This document shows positions 57,296-64,000 of a stretch of 64,000 bases of DNA, piece after piece. Source of the stretch: Adiantum capillus-veneris (Eukaryota > Streptophyta > Polypodiopsida > Polypodiales > Pteridaceae). The position numbers and the translations under genes were made by a program. The first letter of the stretch is position 1. Each line of letters starts with the position of its first letter. The DNA lies in assembly GCA_014529385.2 (NCBI GenBank), contig CM043952.1:153203057-153267056 (forward strand). Reading direction: 5' to 3'. The notes beneath the pieces are model-generated. The model was not told the origin of the DNA, did not search any database, and worked only from the letters and a program-made list of their open reading frames with translations.

Positions 57296-58097
57296 GTGGG
57301 AAGGTCCTTCATCTGAGACCTTGCGCACACGGGAGCTTAAGAAGGAGAAGATATGTGTAGAGACTCAGCTTGATTTCCTGAAGGAAACATGGAAGAAGTA
57401 TGGATGCACTATTCTATGTGATGGGTGGTCAGATGTGCGCAAGAGAAGTGTCTACAATGTCTTGATTTCTTCATGCAAGGGAACTACGTTTTGGAAGGCC
57501 ATAGATGCTTCAAGCACAGGTCTCACTGTGACAGGTGCTTACATCTTTGGACAAATTAAAAGGGTCATTGAGGAGATTGGAAAAGAGCATGTTGTGCAAG
57601 TAGTGACTGACAATGGCAGCAATTGTGGATCAGCAGGACACATGTTGGAAAATGAGTTTCCTACCCTTGTGTGGATACCTTGTGCTTCTCACTCCTTGTT
57701 GCTCATTGAGGATATTGGCAATATACCTTGGGTAAGTGAGCTCTTTGCTACTGCTAGGAAGATGGTCAAGTTTGTGACTAAGAGGCCTAAAGCACTCAGC
57801 ATGTTTCGAGCCAACAGTACATTGGAGCTCTTGAAGCCCTCCTCCACTAGGTTTTCTTACATGTTCATTGTGCTTGAGCGTCTCATTAGAGTGCGGCCAA
57901 ATCTTATACGCACCATTATATGTGATGAATGGCTTGCTTGGAATGACATTACTAAGCCAAGGTTCCTTGAGTTCCGGCGTAATATTTTCAATGAATCTTG
58001 GTGGGTGGAGGCGGAGGCATTGGTAAAATCCTTGAATCCAATCTACACGGTACTACGCATCACCAACATGGAGGGGAGCACATTAGGCCTACTTTAA
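57237..58097 (+). pseudogene. hAT H1 transposase DUF659 / catalytic part
   Basis: The frame includes WEGPSSETLRTRELKKEK, TILCDGWSDVRKRSVYNVLI, VVQVVTDNGSNCGSAG and WIPCASHSLLLIEDIG. These contain the two aspartates (DGWSD and TDNGSN) and the CxxH of hAT RNase-H-like transposases. It ends at a TAA after STLGLL (58097). An intron or further frameshift leads to the C-terminal part. Confidence 0.85.
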
Positions 58098-58250
58098 GAG
58101 TACATGGATAAAATAAGGGAAGCTCTCAACAAGAATGCATACTTGCCATCAGAAAAGTAAGTCCCGTCTCATTTGTAGCTACTTAAATCTCATGTTTTAA
58201 TTGGCTGAATTCTATTGTCCCCTTTGTTTAAGTCATATGTGTCATGTCAT

Positions 58251-59045
58251 TCAATGTCACAGGGTTGATGAGTTGAGAGAGGTGTGGGAATTACGATGGA
58301 ATTGGTTTCAAAAACCAATTCATGCTATGGCGCATGTGTTACACCCATTATAACGTAGTGAAGACCAATTTTTGTCACATGAGCTAGACAAGGGATTTCA
58401 AGAGTATGTAGCAAAGTACACACGCGCTGATGTAATGATGACAAGAAGAATAGAAGATGATTTGCTAGCCTTTCGGAATCAAAGCAGTCACTTTGGTCGA
58501 GCCACTGCAAAGCTTCGGGAGACACAACTCCAACCTGTCTCATGGTGGGAGAAGTATGGGAATTGTGTAAATACACTTTCTTAATCTCCCATAATACATT
58601 CTAGGCTTTGCCATTTAAGCTTTGCAAAACCAAGTGTTAAATGAAACTTTCCCCCTTTATTGTCATGTGTTGTTTGTAGAAATGCCTTGCCATTTGAGTC
58701 CACTCACAAGATTGTGTTGTTGGTCCTTGTGAGAGGAATTGGAGTACTTGGGCCCTCTTCCATACAAAGAAGAGAAATAAGCTGACAACCTTGCAACTTG
58801 AGCGCTTGGCGTTTTGTAATTGCAACTTACAATTGTTGGAGAAGCTTTCTGGCTCCCCTAAGCCTACACAGGTCAATGTCGATAAAATTGACATTGAGAA
58901 GGTGCGTGACATTCCAGATATCCCACAACAAGAGCGTGATTTGTATGCCTTGCTCTATGAGGAGGCTATTGCTCCAGCTCATGATACAAGGGGAGAGCGG
59001 GACGAAGGAGAGTTGCTCAAGTTGCTAGCACTAGTGCAATTGTAG
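58251..59045 (+). pseudogene. hAT H1 transposase C-terminal dimerisation region
   Basis: Frames at 58372-58584 (ELDKGFQEYVAKYTRAD and PVSWWEKYGN) and near 58690-58840 (ESTHKIVLLVLVRGIG) match the hAT C-terminal dimerisation segment. The strings between them (GTAAATACACTT... and TTGTTTGTAG) could be introns. A short acidic tail follows to about 59120. Exon borders are not certain. Confidence 0.65.
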
Positions 59046-60031
59046 CTTCAACGAGTGCAGCAGAGTCCTCTTCCTCTTCTTCCAGTGAGGAGAGCGAAAA
59101 GGATGAGGCAGAGGATGATGAGGCACGCTCAGCACTCAGATTCTTGAGCATGATCATTCACATTATGGACTACTATTTTGATTATGGACCCTATCTTATG
59201 TTTGCAGTGATTTCAGTGATATGTACCCTATTTTGATTATGGACCCTATCTTATGTTTGCTTACCTTTGATCGTGTTTTATGACATTGATGTTTTGGATC
59301 ATAAATACTACGAGTCATTGTTTTGATTGTATCATGTGTGATTGTATCTTGGTTTGACTCGTCACAGTACTAGGTTCTGGTTTGAAAATAGTCTATGAAG
59401 TGGTAAGTTGTAAACTTGTAACTAGTAGGTTTACCGTTTTTGTGCTTGAGGATTAAGTTTGAAACTTTTGAATTAGGTCTTCTCATTTTTCAATTCTGAA
59501 TGACCTATGGCCCCTCTTAGGCTACTTGTTTTATGAAATACATTGTTTACAAATTGAAATAAAATAGTGCGTTTCTCAACCGTTTCTGCCTCGGGCGAAA
59601 CTCCGAAACACCAGTTTTTCCGTTTCCGTTTCAGGTGGTGACTATGGACATAACCAGTAGCTCTAAATTCTAACACTGGAATCAGATGTTCGAAGCAGAG
59701 TAACAGGGAACGGGCGGAACGGGCCCCTCCCGTTCTCGGAACGTGTTCCCAAAGGAGTCGGAGGGTCGGAACAGAAATGTGGGGGGAACAGCGTTCTCGA
59801 AAAATCTGTCATCGGAACAGCCGGAACGGGGCGGAACGCGAGCGGAACGGCAGATTTCGAAAAAAACTGGCCATTAAGACATTTACAAAAATCGGACTGT
59901 TGGAGGGTTTGGGCGCTTTTGAGTGGTTTCCGGGGGGGGGAAAGGGAAGAAAGGGGGTCTTCTCCACTCCTATAAAAGCCAAGACTCTCAAGGCAATGAG
60001 GCATATACTCAAGCTCCCTCAAGCCTCAAGC

Positions 60032-60140
60032 AACAAGGCAAGTCTCAAGAGCCGGTTGTTTCAACTCTCCTCAAGCCTTCAAGGAGCAAGGCAAGTCTCA
60101 AGAGCCGGTTGTTTCAACTCTCCTCAAGCCTTCAAGGCTC
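60032..60140 (+). repeat. Two-copy 53-bp direct repeat in the H2 leader
   Basis: CAAGGCAAGTCTCAAGAGCC begins both copies (60035 and 60088), which continue GGTTGTTTCAACTCTCCTCA. Confidence 0.9.
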
Positions 60141-60204
60141 AAGCTCCCAAGCCTTCTCCACCTCTTCATCAAGTCAAGCCACTCTCTCTCTCTCCCTCCC
60201 TTGG

Positions 60205-60285
60205 GCCTCAAGGCTTTAAGCCTCAAGGCTTTAAGCCTCAAGGCTTTAAGCCTCAAGGCTTTAAGCCTCAAGGCTCAAGCTTGAG
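60205..60285 (+). repeat. 15-bp tandem repeat, five copies
   Basis: Unit CCTCAAGGCTTTAAG, perfectly repeated four times with a partial fifth copy. Confidence 0.95.
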
Positions 60286-60389
60286 GCTTGCCGCTTCACT
60301 TCGCTCAAGCTCCACCTCTCCATCACTCATGATTCACTCATTCATCACTGCTTTCCCTCTCCCATGGGCCTCAAGGCTCAAGCTTGAGA

Positions 60390-60390
<1 letters not shown>

Positions 60391-60476
<86 letters not shown>
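60391..60476 (+). repeat. (CT)n microsatellite
   Basis: About 43 CT units directly before the H2 ORF, in its presumed 5' leader. Confidence 0.97.
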
Positions 60477-60479
<3 letters not shown>

Positions 60480-60508
60480 ATTCCTTTCTCTCTCGAGTCT
60501 GATCACTT

Positions 60509-60740
60509 ATGGCGCAAGCTCCCGCATCAAGTGAACGTGATCCCTTGGGTGCCAAGAAGAAGAAGGACGAAGCATCATGGTGGGATGAAGTGCATTCCCG
60601 AGTGTTGAGAAAGTCCGGTGGTGCACGCGCATGGAAGTGCAAACTATGCGGCTTCGAACAACAATCCGGCACAACCAAAGTCCGTGCTAACCTCCTTAAG
60701 CTAGAGGGACAACAAGTAGCAATATGCAAGGCCGTCAACA
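60509..60740 (+). pseudogene. hAT H2 BED-type zinc-finger ORF, truncated
   Basis: ATG 60509. WWDEVHSRVLRKSGGARAWK is followed by CKLCGFEQQSGTTKVRANLL and LEGQQVAICKAV, the BED finger pattern CxxC...H...C with asparagine where the first histidine is usual. The LTR of K interrupts it at 60741, after about 77 codons. The transposase body is absent from the window. Confidence 0.75.
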
Positions 60741-61323
60741 TGTCACAAGACGGGCACCACGTGCCAATAGAAAAGAACAGACTGAACAAACTTTTAGCAC
60801 TTCAATAACAACAGAACTAAGAGAGAGAGAGAGAGAGAGAGAGACGACAAGCGACACGGAGTGGCAGAATTCCACCCCAGAGAGTATTGGCCCCCAACCT
60901 TGGCGGCCCTTTCGGTATTTCTTTATATTGCATCAACACAGTACAAGCCGGTACTCGAGACTCTGCACCTTCGTACTGAAGCATGCCAGAGAATGAGCCC
61001 TAACCTCATATTTAAAGGCCCTTGGCCTAAAAAGCAGTTTACAGTAAAAAGCCTTCAAACTTAAAAGCTTCTAGTCCAAAAGCAAAGCTAAAAAGCTGCC
61101 AACGTAAATCACGGAAATCCGTACAGTCTGCCACGTCATCAGCCAACGCAAAACGCGGAAATCCGTACAGCCAACCACGTCATCATGCCAACACAATTTT
61201 CGGAAATCTGTCACGCTGCCTTTAGGGTTGGGGTTTCCAAAATTAGGGTTTAAGCAGTTAGGGTTTTTGGCAAAAATTAGGGTTTCCATTCTTTAGGCTT
61301 TGACACATCAACAGTTTGTTACA
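60741..61323 (-). repeat. 3' LTR of gypsy K
   Basis: 583 bp, TGTCACAAGA...TTTGTTACA. Same family as the 714-bp solo LTR at 54426; the difference is mostly loss of TTAGGG-rich sequence. GA run at 60821-60844. Confidence 0.9.
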
Positions 61324-62080
61324 TCTCCCCTTCTTGAAAGAGAGTAATTGTCCGCGATTACAGCATATCTGCAAAGAAACTCAAGTTAGCTCAAAAATTT
61401 CTGAGGGACATTCCGAGGGACAATCAATTTGCTCTTTTTATTAAGGAGTTAGCTTTTCCTTTTGGTTGTTTTGATCAAGGAGTTAGCTTCTCCTTTCTGC
61501 TATTTTGATCAAGGAGTTAGCTTCTCCTTTCGGCCAGAGAATGAGCCCTAACCTCATATTTAAAGGCCCTTGGCCTAAAAAGCAGTTTACAGTAAAAAGC
61601 CTTCAAACTTAAAAGCTTCTGGTCCAAAAGCAAAGCTAAAAAGCTGCCAACGTAAATCACGGAAATCCGTACAGTCTGCCACGTCATCAGCCAACGCAAA
61701 ACGCGGAAATCCGTACAGCCTGCCACGTCATCATGCCAACACAATTTTCGAAAATCTGCCACGCTGCCTTCAGGGTTGGGGTTTCCAAAATTAGGGTTTA
61801 AGCAGTTAGGGTTTTTGGCAAAAATTAGGGTTTCCATTCTTTAGGCTTTGACACATCAACAGTTTGTTACATCTCCCCTTCTTGAAAGAGAGTAATTGTC
61901 CGCGATTACAACATATCTACAAAGAAACTCAAGTTAGCTCAAAAATTTCCGAGGGACAATCAATTTGCTCTTTTTATTAAGGAGTTAGCTTTTCCTTTTG
62001 GTTGTTTTGATCAAGGAGTTAGCTTCTCCTTTCTGCTCTTTTGATCAAGGAGTTAGCTTCTCCTTTCGGCTGTTTTGATC
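60985..62080 (-). repeat. 548-bp tandem duplication spanning the LTR/internal junction
   Basis: GCCAGAGAATGAGCCCTAAC begins at 60985 and again at 61533. Each copy includes the LTR tail, the polypurine tract and the first 200 bp of internal sequence. The copies differ by a few substitutions and a 10-bp deletion. Confidence 0.92.
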
Positions 62081-62106
62081 AAGGAGTTAGCTTCTCCATT
62101 CGTCTA
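61976..62106 (+). repeat. 33-bp tandem repeat next to K's polypurine tract
   Basis: The unit TTTTGATCAAGGAGTTAGCTTCTCC with a variable tail is repeated about four times here, and about three times in the first duplication copy (61437-61533). Confidence 0.92.
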
Positions 62107-62722
62107 GATCGGAACTCTTGATATTCCGGTGTAGTAAAATTAGCCATCACACCCAGGCCGTACTAATCTTCCACGGGTGTCTTGATGCACTAAAATTACA
62201 TACCCAAGCAATCTCATCCAATTAGGAATATTCAGTAATTGACACATCACAATGCAACACAAATGCTCACATATGTATGTTACAAGACACAACAAACAAC
62301 GCCGCTGAGCACTCCCCGGAGACAAACGGTCTGTGGTATGAAGCTACTCAACGACTACCTCGTCACTCCCCCCGCAAATAACCTAAAAAGGTCCGGGCCA
62401 TGAGCTCAGAGGACTATACAACTAAACGCTCCCCAAACCGTAGTCTGCGTCGCTCGGAGGTTTTCTAGCATCCAACGAAACGCTTCCCAGGCATCGGCCT
62501 GCGTCATTCCGAGGTTCAAACAATATCAAGACAATATTTCTCACTCCTCCACTCGGGAGTCAAAATCACCAATCAATGAAACCAGTATTGAAACCAGAGT
62601 GAAACATTTCAAATCGGCACCAAAACAGTTTTAAAACAGCTAGCATCCATTTCAAACAAAGTTCAAACAATACTTTCTCAAACAATGTTCAAAAGTATCT
62701 AAGTAGAAAACAACTAGAGAGG
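62107..62722 (-). other. Internal sequence of gypsy K, no recognised coding
   Basis: Sequence between the 33-bp repeats and the protease. GCCTGCGTC-type words are repeated near 62440 and 62490. The missing RT and integrase should have been here. Confidence 0.5.
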
Positions 62723-62932
62723 TCATTCAGGGCTTTGTTCGGACAATCGAACTTTAACGACAACGGGCTTGCCCTTCTGCATCACGGTGATGGTTCGGTT
62801 TCGGACATGGAGAGTTGCATCATTCTTGTTGTGCCAAGGCATGCCCAAGAGAACCTCGCAATTGCCCAACTTCATAGTGTGGAAATCGGCTTTTCCATGA
62901 TAATCTAGTATAGTCACTCGTAGTGCACCAAT
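62723..62932 (-). pseudogene. Gypsy K protease C-terminal fragment
   Basis: The frame reads LRVTILDYHGKADFHTMKLG and CEVLLGMPWHNKNDATLHVR, parallel to CDVLLGIPWYHKNNAVVDYR in A. It ends after LSEQSPE. The N-terminal catalytic half is on the other side of Copia G, outside the window. Confidence 0.7.
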
Positions 62933-63041
62933 TGATGAGTGCGCGGCGGTGTGTGCAAGTGAAAGAGCACGCGAGGAAGTGCAGTGTGTGTGCAGAGAGG
63001 GGAGGCGAAGAGCAGCAGGAGAGGAAGCGCTAGCAGAAGAA

Positions 63042-63096
<55 letters not shown>

Positions 63097-63245
63097 CACG
63101 TTTTTGGGGAAAACTCAATAAGTGAGTTTTGGGTTTTCCCACTTTTATTATAAGTGACCTTTAAAAAATGTGTCCAGGTTCGATATGAACGTGGACAAAG
63201 TATAAAAATGTACAAAAAGGGGTTATTTAGGCCTTTAACCCAACA
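62933..63245 (-). repeat. 3' LTR of Copia G, with an expanded (GA)n
   Basis: 313 bp against 276-277 in C. The extra length is mostly a 49-bp GA run (63046-63094) where C has about a dozen bases of CT. Confidence 0.92.
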
Positions 63246-63280
63246 AGCTCCCACTTAAAGGCATAAATGGCGCCTTTAAG

Positions 63281-64000
63281 CTACGTGACTCCCACCATCT
63301 CTATGCATAGATGATGTTGTGCTTTGGGTAAGCACTTAGTGAGAGCATCGGCTAGATTTTGTGATGTATGGACCTTAACCAATGTAATAAGGCCATCCTC
63401 AAGCACTTCTCATATAAAGTGATACCGCACATCAATATGCTTTGTGCGTGCATGAAACATGGCGTTCTTTGCCAAACATATGGCACTCTGGCTATCACAA
63501 CCAAGCATAGGTGCCTTGGCAAGCAAACCAAACTCACTACATAGGCGTGCTAACCAAATAGCTTCTTTGGAAGCCTCGGTGGCTGAAATATATTCAGCCT
63601 CTATGGTAGACAATGCAACAATCTTTTGCAATCTAGAACACCATGAAACAACACCTCCCGCAAGAGTAAATACATAGCCACTTGTGGATTTCCGTGTATC
63701 CACATCACCAACCATGTCAGAGTTACAAAATCCCTTCAACTCCATTGGTCCTTTACCATAGAAGAGACATTTGTTTTTAGTCCCTTTCAAGTACCTCATA
63801 ATGGACTTCACTGCATCCCAATGCAACCTGCCTGGATTAGCCATAAACCGGCTCACAACTCCCACTGCATGGGCTATGTCAGGCCTAGTAGCTACCATAG
63901 CATACATAAGTGAACCACAAGCTGAAGCATAAGGCACACGTTGCATGTCAATGGCTTCTTCCTTTGACTTGGGACAGTCATCCTTGGAGATTTTAACATA
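63281..64000 (-). pseudogene. Copia G RT end and RNase H
   Basis: The frame enters from the window edge with VPYASACGSLMYAMVATRPD. It continues [33 protein letters not shown] and GCDSQSAICLAKNA. A TGA at 63410-63412 stands where C has CGA (IRQVL vs I-stop-EVL), a CpG loss. The frame then continues in register through ALTKCLPKAQHHLC to a natural stop at 63281-63283. Confidence 0.88.

Larger units (their letters stand above)
56378..59646 (+). mobile_element. Complete hAT transposon 'H1'
   Basis: Starts CATAGTCAC and ends GTGACTATG (inverted ends), flanked by the 8-bp duplication GACATAAC at 56370-56377 and 59647-59654, the hAT signature. 3269 bp. Subterminal regions carry many GAAACGG/CCGTTTC words. 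It encodes a BED-finger and DUF659/hAT transposase in broken frames. The unoccupied site exists in the related LTR at 1232-1252. Confidence 0.93.
56034..59675 (+). repeat. LTR split by hAT element H1
   Basis: 56034-56377 and 59655-59675 together align with the reverse complement of 1226-1620. A TATA box (GCTATAAATAGG, 56063-56074) is shared. The LTR ends TTCTAACA, then a degenerate primer site TGGAATCAGATG at 59677-59688, so the element runs to the right on the plus strand. Its interior is then broken by hAT H2. Confidence 0.7.
59704..60740 (+). mobile_element. 5' part of a second hAT transposon 'H2'
   Basis: Begins CAGGGAACGGGCGGAACGGG. The start is packed with GGAACGG/CCGTTC words, a pattern parallel to H1's GAAACGG words. 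A long leader with tandem repeats precedes a BED-finger ORF. The element is cut at 60740 by gypsy K, and the right end is not in the window, so its duplication cannot be checked. Confidence 0.6.
60741..62932 (-). mobile_element. Gypsy element 'K', rearranged, right end outside the window
   Basis: The 3' LTR (60741-61323) is followed by the polypurine tract (plus strand TCTCCCCTTCTTGAAAG). There is then a partial second copy of the LTR tail and tract, a tandem repeat, unassigned sequence and a protease fragment. RT, RNase H and integrase are missing between the tract and the protease. It is inserted in H2 and itself cut by Copia G at 62933. Confidence 0.75.
62933..64000 (-). mobile_element. 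3' part of Copia 'G', sister of Copia C
   Basis: LTR 62933-63245, polypurine tract (AAGTGGGAGCT on the minus strand), then RNase H to the window edge. LTR and protein are clearly the same family as C. The presumed target duplication base string on the left is CCAAT (62928-62932); the right side is outside. Confidence 0.88.

Noticed and set aside
59704-60740. H2 as part of hAT H1
   Set aside because: H1 is closed by its own inverted end and target duplication at 59646-59654. H2 has different terminal sequence and a different BED finger.
61324-61532. Second, independent gypsy LTR insertion at 61533
   Set aside because: The repeated block begins inside the LTR and has no TG start or target duplication; a 548-bp tandem duplication explains it fully.

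Overview
The window is nuclear DNA of a land plant, most likely a fern. Three things point that way: decayed pentatricopeptide-repeat (PPR) fragments whose wording (MYAKCGALHKAQKVLEEL) matches the very large PPR families of ferns and lycophytes, a photosystem I PsaH pseudogene, and dense nested LTR retrotransposons with plant primer-binding sites. The species cannot be named from sequence alone. Almost all of the DNA is transposon-derived, and long (GA/CT)n and (GT/CA)n tracts are scattered throughout. No rRNA, tRNA, CRISPR array or bacterial-type feature was seen.

Left part (1-24.6 kb): the 5' end of a Ty3/gypsy element with a tRNA-Asp-type primer site; an old LTR (1226-1755); a LINE remnant with ORF1 and endonuclease but no reverse transcriptase (2458-5010); a deleted gypsy remnant (7725-8800); coding exons resembling the DUF4216 region of CACTA transposons, with a complete Copia element 'D' (9036-14557) inside one of their introns; PPR remnants; and a psaH pseudogene (23179-23572).

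Middle (24.6-33.5 kb): Copia 'F' (24633-33468), which has lost integrase and most of RT, carries a complete but decayed Copia 'E' (26593-32027). Each has a perfect 5-bp target-site duplication (TSD). A purine-only tract of about 600 bp follows.

Right part: two well-formed exons on the minus strand (37993-38118 and 38254-38367) encode the C-terminal half of RNA polymerase subunit RPB5. This is the only convincing host gene. Upstream of them lies a nest: non-autonomous LTR element 'B' (39612-55393) contains chromovirus 'A' (41517-53578), which contains Copia 'C' (45847-51004). B's right LTR is also split by a solo LTR (54426-55139). Next come an LTR split by a complete hAT element 'H1' (56378-59646), a second hAT 'H2' cut by gypsy 'K' (from 60741), and K cut by Copia 'G' (from 62933, running off the window).

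The genes do not form a pathway. The window records a sequence of insertions, with TSDs giving order and paralogous empty sites confirming two insertions. I found no undescribed molecular system. The best leads are microsatellites born inside LTRs, an RPB5 gene with a heavily invaded flank or intron, a non-autonomous LTR element with an unrecognised ORF, and two sister Copia copies inserted at nearly the same place in the protease of two gypsy elements. Coordinates were read by eye and may be off by a few bases.
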